A DNA stretch of 64,000 bases from Bordetella genomosp. 8 (lineage in GTDB: Bacteria > Pseudomonadota > Gammaproteobacteria > Burkholderiales > Burkholderiaceae_B), in the NCBI RefSeq assembly GCF_002119685.1, contig NZ_CP021108.1, forward strand, positions 2,108,001 through 2,172,000, given 5' to 3'. The notes under the pieces were generated by a model that searched no databases, was not told the DNA's origin, and saw only the letters and a list, made by a program, of their open reading frames with translations. A program made the translations under genes and the position numbers. Shown in pieces: positions 35,857 to 44,114 of the stretch; within the stretch, counting starts at the first letter, position 1; every line of letters begins with the position of its first letter.

Positions 35857-35928
35857 GGATCGCTGCATAAATAGCTTGACCAGCCGGACAGGCCAATCCT
35901 ACCATTAATGCATCAATCACTGCAAAAA
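35848..35928. promoter_or_regulatory. Divergent TetR/SDR promoters with two mirror-image operators
   Basis: Two 24-bp sites share the consensus TTTTTGCA-N8-TGCATWAA: plus strand 35848-35871 and minus strand 35905-35928. They point in opposite directions, with the TGCATWAA ends facing the centre, 57 bp centre to centre. TTGACC (35876-35881) and TACCAT (35900-35905), 18 bp apart, form a plus promoter whose start (about 35912) lies in the second site. On the minus strand TTGGCC-17-TATTTA predicts a start in the first site. This suits autorepression and repression of the SDR gene. Confidence 0.65.
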
Positions 35929-35937
35929 TGACGGAAC

Positions 35938-36678
35938 ATGAAGAATCTCGAAGGAAAACGCGCACTCGTCACCGGTGGTTCCCGGGGGATCGGAGCCGCC
36001 ATCGCGCTGGCGCTCGCGGAAAACGGCGCCGACGTCGCACTGACCTTTCAACATTCCACGGACCAGGCGCGGTCGGTCGTGGCCGCGATCGAGCAGATCG
36101 GCCGCCGGGGCGTGGCGATCAAGGCCGACAGCGCCGATCCGGCGGACATCAGGAGGTCCGTGCAGCAGGCCGTCGACGCGCTCGGCGGGCTGGACATACT
36201 GGTGAACAACGCCGGCATTGCGCGCTACAACACGATCGCCGATTTCAAGCTGGCGGACATCGACGCGCTGCTCGCCGTCAACGTCCGCGGGCCCGTGCTG
36301 GCCACGCAGGCGGCCATTCCCCATCTGGGGGCCGGCGGTCGCGTCATCAACATCGGCTCCGCCGGTGCGGACCGCATTGTCGGTGCACAGGGAACGGTGT
36401 ACTACATGACCAAGTCGGCGCTCCAGTCGTTCACGCGCGGCCTCGCGCACGAACTGGGTCCGAAGGACATCACGGCCAATCTGGTCCAGCCGGGTTCGAC
36501 CGACACCGACATGAACCCGGCGGATGGCGAGAGTTCGGACTTCCAGCGCAGCCTCACGCCTCTGGGTCGATACGCCACGCCAGCGGACATCGCCGCCGCC
36601 GTCGCCTTCCTCGCAAGTCCGGCGGCAAGGCATCTCACCGGCAGCACCATTACGGTCGACGGTGGGTTGCTCGCCTGA
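35938..36678 (+). CDS. Short-chain dehydrogenase/reductase (FabG-like)
   Basis: A 246-residue classical SDR. The cofactor motif TGGSRGIG is at residues 12-19, NNAG at 90-93, catalytic Ser141, and Tyr155-x3-Lys159 (VYYMTKSALQS). The lack of an acidic residue at the end of strand 2 and the basic neighbourhood hint at NADP(H), but this is weak. The C-terminus ends in LTGSTITVDGGLLA, as in 3-oxoacyl-ACP-reductase relatives. ATG 35938 is ten bases after the second operator. Control by the divergent TetR gene is likely. Substrate unknown; TetR/SDR pairs often answer to xenobiotics or aldehydes. Confidence 0.92.
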   Translation: MKNLEGKRALVTGGSRGIGAAIALALAENGADVALTFQHSTDQARSVVAAIEQIGRRGVAIKADSADPADIRRSVQQAVDALGGLDILVNNAGIARYNTIADFKLADIDALLAVNVRGPVLATQAAIPHLGAGGRVINIGSAGADRIVGAQGTVYYMTKSALQSFTRGLAHELGPKDITANLVQPGSTDTDMNPADGESSDFQRSLTPLGRYATPADIAAAVAFLASPAARHLTGSTITVDGGLLA

Positions 36679-36717
36679 CCGGCCGCCGATCACTGGAACG
36701 CAGGGCATCGGTATAAG

Positions 36718-36749
36718 AAAAAAAGGCGCTCCTTGCGGAGCGCCTTTTT
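36718..36749. terminator. Bidirectional terminator between SDR and amtB genes
   Basis: A-run and GGCGCTCC (36725-36732), loop TTGC, then GGAGCGCC and TTTTT (36737-36749). The stem is perfect and flanked by A- and T-tracts, so it can end transcription of the SDR gene (plus) and of glnK-amtB (minus). Confidence 0.9.
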
Positions 36750-36780
36750 ATTGCAACGGTCCGTGGACCGGCCAGCCGTA

Positions 36781-38019
36781 TCAGCTGTGGTAGGCGGATT
36801 CGCCGTGGCAGGTCGTATCCAGGCCTTCGCGTTCAACGTCTTCCGGTACGCGCAGGCCGCAGACCATGTCGGCGATCTTGTACGCGATCCAGGCGACCAC
36901 GCCCGACCACACCAGCGTCAGGACGACGCCTTCGAACTGCACCCACAGCTGGCCGCCGATTTCGCCGGCCGTCTTCAGGCCGGGGCCGCCCAGGACCTGC
37001 GCGTTGAACACGCCGGTCAGCAGCGCGCCGGTGATCCCGCCCACGCCGTGCACGCCGAACACGTCCAGCGCATCGTCTGCCTTCAGCATGCGCTTCAGGC
37101 CATTGACGCCCCAGACGCAGATCACGCCGCCGGCGATGCCGATGACGAAGGCGCCAACCATGCCGACCAGGCCGGCGGCGGGGGTGATCGCCACCAGGCC
37201 GGCCACGGCGCCGGACGCGGCGCCCAGCATCGAGGGCTTGCCCTTCAGCGCCCATTCGGTGAACAGCCAGGCCAGCACGGCGGCGGCGGTGGCGATCATC
37301 GTGTTGAAGAACGCCAGGGTGGCCTGTTCGTTGGACATCAGCGCGGAGCCCGCGTTGAAGCCGAACCAGCCCGTCCACAGCAGGGCCGCGCCGGTCATGA
37401 CCATCGGCAGGTTGTGCGGCTGCATGGCTTCACGGCCGTAGCCCACGCGCTTGCCGATGACGTAGGCACCCACCAGGCCGGCGATACCGGCGTTGATGTG
37501 CACCACCGTGCCGCCGGCGAAGTCCAGCGCGCCCTTGGCGTTCATCAGGCCAGGCGCGGTCTGCGAGGCGAACCACACCATGTGCGCGATGGGCACATAG
37601 GCGAAGGTGAACCAGATGACCGTGAAGAGCAGCACCGCGGAAAAGCGCGCACGTTCGGCGAAGCTGCCGACGATCAGCGCGCACGTGATGCCGGCGAAGG
37701 TCGCCTGGAAGGACGCGAACAGGAGCTCCGTCAGCGAGCCGGTCATCGCGTACTTGCCGTCGGCCGGCGAGAACATGCCGGAAAAGAAGACGCGCGAGAA
37801 GCCGCCGAAAAAGGCATTGCCTTCGGTGAAGGCGAGCGAATAGCCGTAGATGAACCACAACACCAAGCCGACGACGAAGGTACCCATCACCTGCATCAGG
37901 ACCGACAACACGTTCTTGCTTCGTACCAATCCGCCGTAAAACAGGGCGAGGCCGGGTACCGCCATCATCAACACGAGCAGTGTCGAGACCAGCATCCACG
38001 AGATATCTGCTTTATCCAT
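36781..38019 (-). CDS. amtB: Ammonium transporter AmtB
   Basis: A 412-residue Amt/Rh channel with 11 predicted helices. The pore twin histidines are in GGTVVHINAGIAG and FGVHGVGGITGALL. The inner signature FQATFAGITCALIVGSFAERARF is present. Unlike E. coli AmtB, the protein starts directly with the first conserved helix (MDKADISWMLVSTLLVLMMA), so there is no extra cleaved signal segment. It lies 32 bp after glnK in one operon. GlnK normally docks on AmtB to block it when nitrogen is plentiful. Confidence 0.96.
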   Translation of the reverse strand: MDKADISWMLVSTLLVLMMAVPGLALFYGGLVRSKNVLSVLMQVMGTFVVGLVLWFIYGYSLAFTEGNAFFGGFSRVFFSGMFSPADGKYAMTGSLTELLFASFQATFAGITCALIVGSFAERARFSAVLLFTVIWFTFAYVPIAHMVWFASQTAPGLMNAKGALDFAGGTVVHINAGIAGLVGAYVIGKRVGYGREAMQPHNLPMVMTGAALLWTGWFGFNAGSALMSNEQATLAFFNTMIATAAAVLAWLFTEWALKGKPSMLGAASGAVAGLVAITPAAGLVGMVGAFVIGIAGGVICVWGVNGLKRMLKADDALDVFGVHGVGGITGALLTGVFNAQVLGGPGLKTAGEIGGQLWVQFEGVVLTLVWSGVVAWIAYKIADMVCGLRVPEDVEREGLDTTCHGESAYHS

Positions 38020-38051
38020 TTCTTATGGCTCCTGTAGCGTCCTTATTGTGT

Positions 38052-38426
<375 letters not shown>

Positions 38427-38430
38427 CTAA

Positions 38431-38446
38431 AGCAAAATCGATGCCA
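38431..38446 (-). promoter_or_regulatory. Sigma-54 promoter for glnK-amtB
   Basis: On the minus strand TGGCA-N8-TTGCT has the invariant GG (-24) and GC (-12) at the exact spacing of the sigma-54 consensus TGGCACG-N4-TTGCW. The predicted start is near 38420, about 30 bp before the glnK ATG. Only the two positions after TGGCA differ from consensus. Confidence 0.75.
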
Positions 38447-38505
38447 TCTTTTTGGTTGAGGGGCGGGGCGTTTTACCTTGGTTACGGAGATCGGCTTGGC
38501 GGTCC

Positions 38506-38522
38506 TGCACCGTACCGGTGCG
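38506..38522. promoter_or_regulatory. Putative NtrC binding site upstream of glnK
   Basis: TGCACC-GTACC-GGTGCG is an 11/12 match to the NtrC dyad TGCACC-N5-GGTGCA. Its centre is about 94 bp upstream of the predicted glnK start, a normal enhancer distance for sigma-54 promoters. It lies between glnK and the divergent ubiK gene. Confidence 0.6.
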
Positions 38523-38633
38523 CACCGTCGCAAGGCATGCTCGTTATTGGTGCATTTTCGGGTGCGCGCGGTGCAAGCCGTGCCGCAACGCTCTACACTG
38601 AGGACTGTCCAGGTATCAGGTATGAGGAAAGCC

Positions 38634-38981
38634 ATGAACGCGACGCAATGGATGGAAGACCTGCAAAAGAACATCTCGGATCTGATCGCCCGCAGTCCCG
38701 CGGCGGACATTGAGCGCAATGTCCGCGCGATGATGGCGCAAGGGTTTTCGCGGCTGGATCTGGTGACGCGCGAAGAATTCGACGTGCAGGCGGAATTGCT
38801 GGCGCGGACCGTGGCCCGCGCGGATCAGCTGGCCGTGCAGATCAGCCAGCTGGAGGCCCGTATCAATGTGCTGGAGGCCGGGCAGAGCAAGGCCGCGCCA
38901 GCCGCTGCGGCTGCTTCGGCCGCTTCATCAACGCCGGCCGCCTCGCCCACGCCGGGCGGCCCCACGGGCGCGCAGGGGTAG
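38634..38981 (+). CDS. ubiK: Ubiquinone biosynthesis accessory factor UbiK (YqiC/BMFP family)
   Basis: A 115-residue protein with the BMFP domain: WMEDLQKNISDLIARSPAAD then FSRLDLVTREEFDVQAELLA and a coiled coil (QISQLEARINVLEAG) that trimerises. An Ala/Pro/Ser/Thr-rich tail follows. UbiK helps the Ubi complex in aerobic ubiquinone synthesis and can bind membranes. ATG 38634 has GAGGAAA just upstream (38625-38631); ATG 38622 is poorer. It is divergent from glnK-amtB. Confidence 0.88.
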   Translation: MNATQWMEDLQKNISDLIARSPAADIERNVRAMMAQGFSRLDLVTREEFDVQAELLARTVARADQLAVQISQLEARINVLEAGQSKAAPAAAAASAASSTPAASPTPGGPTGAQG

Positions 38982-39044
38982 CCGGGCGCGGCTGCCACCG
39001 CCCCACGGTGGCGGCCCGCCGGCGCGGGCGCGCCATCTGCCGTA

Positions 39045-40013
39045 TCAGGGGGCGGCCGGCGCCTGCCGGGTCTGGAACTGACGCGTCAGGAAGTCGAGCA
39101 GCGTGCGCGCCGACGCGGACAGGGTGTCCTCGGACCGGTAGGCGATCAGGATGCGCTTGTTGGCCCACGATTCCGTCAGCGGCACCGCGCTGATGCTGAG
39201 GATGTCCAGGTACATATCCGCCAGCTGTTTCAACACGAACGAAATGCCCAGGCCCGCGTGCACCATGCGGCACAGGGCGTCGAAGCTGTTGACGCGGATC
39301 TTCATTCGTATTTCCCGGCCTATCAGGGCCGCCTGCTGTGCCAGCTTGGCGTTGTAGGCGCTTTCCGCATGCAGGCCGATCAGGGGTTCGTCCAGCAGCT
39401 CGGCGAAGCGTACCGAGTCCAGTCCGGCCATGCGGTGCGCACGGGGGAAGATGGCCACCAGGCTGTCCTCGCGGTAGGGACGGCTGACCGCGGCGGCTTC
39501 GCCCAGGTACCAGTCGTTGCCGATGCCCAGGTCGGCGCTGCCGTCTTCCACGCTCTTCAGGATTTCGCCGCCGCGTTTTTCTTCCAGTTCGATGCTGACG
39601 TCGGGATATGTCCGCGAAAATGCGGCGATGTCTTCCGGCAGGTATTGGTCGATGGACGAGATGTTGGCGACCACGCGGACGGTGCCTTGCAGCCCCGACG
39701 CATAACGGCCCAGCGCCGTGCCCATCAGTTGGAGTTCGGCCAGGGCGGCGGACGCGTAGCGCATGACGGTTTCGCCGGCCGCCGTCGGCGTGATGCCGCG
39801 CGGCGAACGGTAGAGCAGGGGTACGCCGACTGACTTTTCCAGGTCGGATATGCGCCGGCTGACGGCGGACGGGACGATGCACGCCCGCGCGGCGGCCGCG
39901 GCGATGCTATGCGCTTCGCAGGCGTCGACGAAGAGTCGCAGCGACGTCAGGTCCAGCCTGCGCATCAGCGTATCGATGGGCCCGCCTGCGTCTGATGCGC
40001 CGTTCGGGTTCAT
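39045..40013 (-). CDS. LysR-type transcriptional regulator
   Basis: A 322-residue LysR regulator. The DNA-binding region (17-80) reads RRLDLTSLRLFVDACEAHSI and then VPSAVSRRISDLEKSVGVPL. The effector domain follows with typical spacing. GGAGG six bases upstream supports ATG 40013. It is divergent from the AtuA-like catabolic operon across a 272-bp gap, part of which is a 14-bp tandem array, and very likely controls that operon. Effector unknown. Confidence 0.92.
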   Translation of the reverse strand: MNPNGASDAGGPIDTLMRRLDLTSLRLFVDACEAHSIAAAAARACIVPSAVSRRISDLEKSVGVPLLYRSPRGITPTAAGETVMRYASAALAELQLMGTALGRYASGLQGTVRVVANISSIDQYLPEDIAAFSRTYPDVSIELEEKRGGEILKSVEDGSADLGIGNDWYLGEAAAVSRPYREDSLVAIFPRAHRMAGLDSVRFAELLDEPLIGLHAESAYNAKLAQQAALIGREIRMKIRVNSFDALCRMVHAGLGISFVLKQLADMYLDILSISAVPLTESWANKRILIAYRSEDTLSASARTLLDFLTRQFQTRQAPAAP

Positions 40014-40040
40014 GGTTGTCCTCCAGATCCGTGGTGTAGC

Positions 40041-40135
40041 CCGGCCATGCCTAGGCGGCCCCGCCTAACCGGCCGTGCCTGGGCGGCCCCGCCTGACCGG
40101 CCGTGCCTGACCGGCCGTGCCTAACCGGCCGTGCC
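40041..40135. repeat. 14-bp tandem repeat array in a LysR/operon intergenic region
   Basis: Six full units and one partial unit of 14 bp with the pattern SCGGCCNYGCCTRR, starting CCGGCCATGCCTAG. Units 1 to 4 alternate between a CCGGCC...TGCC form and a GCGGCCCCGCC form, giving a 28-bp higher order. Units 3 and 5 to 7 nearly repeat CCGGCCGTGCCTRR. The array begins 27 bp upstream of the LysR start and could alter spacing between regulator site and promoter, or copy number may vary between strains. Confidence 0.9.
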
Positions 40136-40285
40136 GAATCAGCATGTCCCCCCTCTTGAATGAACGCTTGTCGCGGCGCGCCGCGGGGACGAAAGTGCCG
40201 ACCTGTACCGCTTGCTCGGCCAGCGCGGTCGCCGAGGCGCGCGGCGAGCCGACATGATTCCACAAAATGCGCGGGAGGTAGACAC

Positions 40286-41647
40286 ATGACCAACGAAGTA
40301 CGCATGGTTTCGGCCAGCGGGATCCTGGGCTATGGATTCCCCGAGGCCTCGCTCAAGGCCGCCTTGAAGGCGCGCCCGCACATGATAGGCGTGGACGGCG
40401 GCAGCTCGGATCCCGGTCCGCATTACCTGGGCTCCGGCAAGACGCTGAACTCCGTGCTGCAGATGAAGCGCGACCTCCGCCTGCTGCTGCGCGGCGCGAT
40501 GGAATTGAACATTCCCATGATGATAGGCACCTGCGGTGGCGCTGGCGGCGAGCCGCATCTGCAGGCCTGCGCCGCGCTGGTGCGCGAAATCGCGCGGGAA
40601 GAGGGCATGGGCTTCAAGATGGCCCTGATCCACGCCGAGCAGGACAAGCAGGCCCTGAAGGCAGGCATCCGCGCCGGCCGCGTGAAGCCGTTGGGCAAGG
40701 CCGGCCCCTTGAGCGAAGACACCGTGGACCGCGCCGAACGCATCGTCGGCATGATGGGTCCCGAGCCGCACCTGTCCGCGCTGCGGTCCGGGGCCCAGGT
40801 CATCCTGGCCGGCCGCGGCACCGACCCCGCCCCATGGGTTGCGCTTGCCACGCATCACGGTATTCCGCCGGCGCCCGCGTGGTACGCGGGCAAGCTGCTG
40901 GAATGCGCCTGCAACGCCGCCCTGCCGAAAAAGCACGACTGCCTGATCGCCACGGTCGGCACCGACTACGTCGAGGTGGAACCCGCCAATCCGGAGCTGC
41001 GCTGCACGCCCTTGTCGGTGTCGGTGCAGGCCCTGCACGAAAGCGCCAGTCCCATCGTCCGTCACGAACCGGGCGGCGTGCTCGATACCAGCGCCTGCGT
41101 CATGCAGGCGCTTTCGGACCGTCGCGTGCGCGTTTCGGGCATGGTGTGGCAGCCGGCGCCCTACACCATCAAGCTGGAGGCGGCGGCCTGCTCCGGCTAT
41201 AGCGCGATTGCCTTCGCCGGCACGCGCGATCCGGGCCTGATCGGGCAGCTGGACAGCTTCATCGCCGGGATCACGGAAGCTTCCCATACCAAGATCGCGG
41301 CGCTCGGCATTGCGCGCGACAGCTACCGCATCGTGATCCGCCTGTACGGCAAGGACGGCGTGATGGGTGAGTGGGAGCCCTTGCAGGGTGTACGCAGCCA
41401 CGAGATCGGCATCCTGGCCGAAGTCGTGGGGGTCACCCAGGAAATCGCCAATGCCGCGCTGGCCCTGACGCGCGTCACGCTGCTGCACAGCGATTTCCCT
41501 GGCCGCCTGTGCCGCGAAGGCAATATGGCCTTCCCCTTTTCGCCGTCCGACATCGAACGGGGGCCGGTCTATGAGTTCACCATGCAGCACGTGATCCAGA
41601 CCGACGACCCGCTGGGGATGTTTCCCATCGAATACGAAACCGTCTAG
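40286..41647 (+). CDS. AtuA-like (DUF1446) acyclic terpene utilisation family protein
   Basis: A 453-residue protein. It begins VRMVSASGILGYGFPEASL and contains IGVDGGSSDPGPHYLGSG and MMIGTCGGAGGEPHLQA, glycine-rich blocks I associate with the AtuA/DUF1446 family. AtuA is needed for terpene breakdown in Pseudomonas, but its chemistry is poorly defined. GGGAGGT precedes ATG 40286. It is the first gene of a five-gene operon with DUF4387 (23-bp gap), SMP-30, Ldh and a Bug receptor. No acyl-CoA carboxylase gene is present, unlike atu clusters, so another substrate is likely. Confidence 0.85.
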   Translation: MTNEVRMVSASGILGYGFPEASLKAALKARPHMIGVDGGSSDPGPHYLGSGKTLNSVLQMKRDLRLLLRGAMELNIPMMIGTCGGAGGEPHLQACAALVREIAREEGMGFKMALIHAEQDKQALKAGIRAGRVKPLGKAGPLSEDTVDRAERIVGMMGPEPHLSALRSGAQVILAGRGTDPAPWVALATHHGIPPAPAWYAGKLLECACNAALPKKHDCLIATVGTDYVEVEPANPELRCTPLSVSVQALHESASPIVRHEPGGVLDTSACVMQALSDRRVRVSGMVWQPAPYTIKLEAAACSGYSAIAFAGTRDPGLIGQLDSFIAGITEASHTKIAALGIARDSYRIVIRLYGKDGVMGEWEPLQGVRSHEIGILAEVVGVTQEIANAALALTRVTLLHSDFPGRLCREGNMAFPFSPSDIERGPVYEFTMQHVIQTDDPLGMFPIEYETV

Positions 41648-41670
41648 CCAGGCCTGCCAGGAGCCGCCCC

Positions 41671-41982
41671 ATGATCAGACTCAAAGACATCGCCAAGGCC
41701 TGCAAAAGCAAGAATGCCGGCCCCTTCGAATTGACGCTGGACATCATGTTCGACAGCGAGGAAACCTTCGAGAAGGTGCGCCGTTGCGGCGTCATCACGC
41801 GCGAGCGCATCGCCGTCTTGTATGGCGTGTCGCCCGACGATGTCCTGTTCACCATATACCCGCCGGCGCTCGCCTTCAAGGCCACCCTGCCGCGCCGCAT
41901 CGTGTCGGGCGCCATCGGCGACACCGATGTCTATGGCGCGCAGCAGCATGCGCCCCTGCTGGACCTGGAACTGCCGCTGTAG
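41671..41982 (+). CDS. DUF4387 family protein
   Basis: A 103-residue protein: MIRLKDIAKACKSKNAGPFE, then TLDIMFDSEETFEKVRR and VSPDDVLFTIYPPALAFKAT. This matches my memory of DUF4387 proteins, which usually follow AtuA-like genes and may act as their second subunit. The pair is probably a functional unit. No catalytic motif is evident. AGGAGC sits upstream of the start. Confidence 0.8.
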   Translation: MIRLKDIAKACKSKNAGPFELTLDIMFDSEETFEKVRRCGVITRERIAVLYGVSPDDVLFTIYPPALAFKATLPRRIVSGAIGDTDVYGAQQHAPLLDLELPL

Positions 41983-42029
41983 CGCGAGACGAGTCGCCGC
42001 AAGACGCGACCGGATAAAAGGAGATTGCC

Positions 42030-42950
42030 ATGTACGCCGCACCCCCGGCGATGAAGACCGAGGTCTTCACGCGTATCCCCGATCGATATCGCAAGGCCGG
42101 CCAGCTGTCGGACGAGCGCCTGCGCGCCGGCAAGGGCACACGCGCGACCGACAGCTACATCGAAGGTCCGTCCTTCGACAGGCAGGGCAACCTGTACCTG
42201 GTCGACATCGCCTTCGGCCTGGTCTTTCGGGTGTCGCCCGCCGGCGAGGTCACGCAGCTGATCGAGTACGACGGCGAGCCCAACGGGTTGAAGATCCATC
42301 GCGACGGCCGCATTTTCGTGGCCGACCACAAGAACGGCATCCTGCTGCTGGATGCGGAGGCCGGGCGCGTCACGCCGCATATCCGGCGCGCGCGCACCGA
42401 AGGTTTCAAGGGCCCCAACGATCTGTTCTTCGCCGCCAATGGCGATATGTACTTTACCGACCAGGGCCAGACCGGCTTGCAGGATCCATCCGGGCGCGTA
42501 TACCGGCAGGGCGCCGACGGCTATTTCGAATGCCTGCTGGATAACGTTCCCAGTCCCAACGGCATCGTCATGAATCCGGCGGAAACCATGCTCTACGTGG
42601 CCGCCACCCGCGGGAACTGCGTCTGGCGCGCCATGGTGCTGCCGGATCGCTCGCTGACCCGAGTGGGCCTGTTCGTCCAGATGTCCGGCGGCGCCGGACC
42701 GGACGGCATGGCGGTGGACCAGGCCGGCAATCTCTACGTCGCGCATGCCGGGATGGGCGCGGTGTGGAAGTTTTCGCCGCGCGGCGAACCGCTGCTGCGC
42801 ATCGATTCGTGCATGGGGCATATGACCACCAACATCGCCTTCGGCGGCCAGGACAACCGCGACCTGTTCATCACCGAATCGGAAACCGGCAGCGTGCTCG
42901 TGGCGCGCATGGATACGCCGGGCCAGCCGATGTATTCGCACGCGGGCTGA
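42030..42950 (+). CDS. SMP-30/gluconolactonase family hydrolase
   Basis: A 306-residue six-bladed beta-propeller protein. Family features are SYIEGPSFDRQGNLYLVDI (with the metal-binding Glu), GPNDLFFAANGDMYFTD (Asn/Asp ligands), SPNGIVMNPAETMLYVA and GGAGPDGMAVDQAGNLYVA (Asp ligand). Such enzymes open sugar- or acid-derived lactones with a divalent metal. Between the DUF4387 and Ldh genes, it is likely to hydrolyse a lactone in the same pathway. ATG 42030 has AAGGAG before it. No signal peptide, so cytosolic. Confidence 0.92.
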   Translation: MYAAPPAMKTEVFTRIPDRYRKAGQLSDERLRAGKGTRATDSYIEGPSFDRQGNLYLVDIAFGLVFRVSPAGEVTQLIEYDGEPNGLKIHRDGRIFVADHKNGILLLDAEAGRVTPHIRRARTEGFKGPNDLFFAANGDMYFTDQGQTGLQDPSGRVYRQGADGYFECLLDNVPSPNGIVMNPAETMLYVAATRGNCVWRAMVLPDRSLTRVGLFVQMSGGAGPDGMAVDQAGNLYVAHAGMGAVWKFSPRGEPLLRIDSCMGHMTTNIAFGGQDNRDLFITESETGSVLVARMDTPGQPMYSHAG

Positions 42951-42970
42951 ACCGAACTACAGGAACCATC

Positions 42971-44041
42971 ATGGAAGACACGACATCCACCCAAGCGGAC
43001 GCAACACGCGTGGACCCGGCAAGGGTGCGCGAACTGGCCGCCGCCGTCTACGAAAGCGCCGGCGTACCGGCCGATGACGCCTTGCTGGCCGCCGATACGC
43101 TGGTGCAGGCGGACCTGTGGGGCCATCAGTCGCACGGCATGCTGCGGCTCGGCTGGTACTACGCGCGCCTGCGCTCCGGCGCGATGAAGGCCGTGACGGA
43201 AACCCGCCTGGCTGTGGATGCCGGCGCGATCGCGGTCCTGGACGGCGGCGACGGCGTCGGACAGGTCGTGGCCCGCCGGGCCGTCGACGAAGCGGTGGGG
43301 CGCGCGCGCAAGCACGGCGTGGGCGTGGTCTCCATCCGCAATTCGAATCACTTCGGCACCTGCATGTACTACACGCGCATCGGCGCGCAGCAGGGCTGCG
43401 TGATGATGTTGATGAGCAACGCCGGTCCCAACATGGCGCCCTGGGGTGGACTGAAGAAAAAGATAGGCACCAATCCCTGGTCCATCGCCGCGCCCGGCGG
43501 CAGCCATCCGCCGGTGGTGATGGACATGGCCAACTCGGGCGTGGCGCGCGGCAAGATCTACCTGGCCAACAAGCGGCGCGAACCCATCCCGTCGCACTGG
43601 GCCATCGACGCGCAGGGCAATCCCACCACGGATCCCAAGGCCGCGCTGGAAGGCTTCATCCTGCCCATGGCGGGCCACAAGGGCTATGTGATGGGCGTCA
43701 TGGTCGACGTCCTGTCCGGCGTGCTGTCGGGCAGCCAGTTCCTGGATCGCGTCCATGGTCCCTATGACCCGGTCAACCGCAGCGGGGCAGGGCACCTGAT
43801 GATCGCCCTGGACGTGGCGGCATTCCAGCCCATCGAGGAATACAACCGCCGTATCGACGAGTACATCGTTTCATTGAAGGACGTGCCGGTGGCGCCGGGC
43901 CATCGCCAGGTCTATTACCCCGGCGAAATGGAGGTCCAGGCCGACGCGGAAAACCGCGCCAATGGCCTGCTTCTGCCCGCCGATACGCTGGCCGATGTCG
44001 AGCGCGTGGCGCGGGAGGCGGGCGTGCCGTACCCATACTGA
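42971..44041 (+). CDS. Malate/L-lactate dehydrogenase (Ldh2/YlbC) family oxidoreductase
   Basis: A 356-residue NAD(P)-dependent oxidoreductase. The family blocks are DLWGHQSHGMLRLGWY, SIRNSNHFGTCMYYTRIG (active-site His), NAGPNMAPWGG, KIGTNPWSIAAP and GHKGYVMGVMVD. Members reduce or oxidise 2-oxo/2-hydroxy acids and related imino acids. It lies 20 bp after the SMP-30 gene. In this operon it probably handles a hydroxy- or oxo-acid produced from the lactone or from the AtuA-like step. Length normal. Confidence 0.93.
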   Translation: MEDTTSTQADATRVDPARVRELAAAVYESAGVPADDALLAADTLVQADLWGHQSHGMLRLGWYYARLRSGAMKAVTETRLAVDAGAIAVLDGGDGVGQVVARRAVDEAVGRARKHGVGVVSIRNSNHFGTCMYYTRIGAQQGCVMMLMSNAGPNMAPWGGLKKKIGTNPWSIAAPGGSHPPVVMDMANSGVARGKIYLANKRREPIPSHWAIDAQGNPTTDPKAALEGFILPMAGHKGYVMGVMVDVLSGVLSGSQFLDRVHGPYDPVNRSGAGHLMIALDVAAFQPIEEYNRRIDEYIVSLKDVPVAPGHRQVYYPGEMEVQADAENRANGLLLPADTLADVERVAREAGVPYPY

Positions 44042-44114
44042 TTTCACGGGTCCGGCCGCCACGGCCGTCCCGCAAACAATCGGGGCGCGAGCCCTAAGAA
44101 CAGGAGGAGATTCC

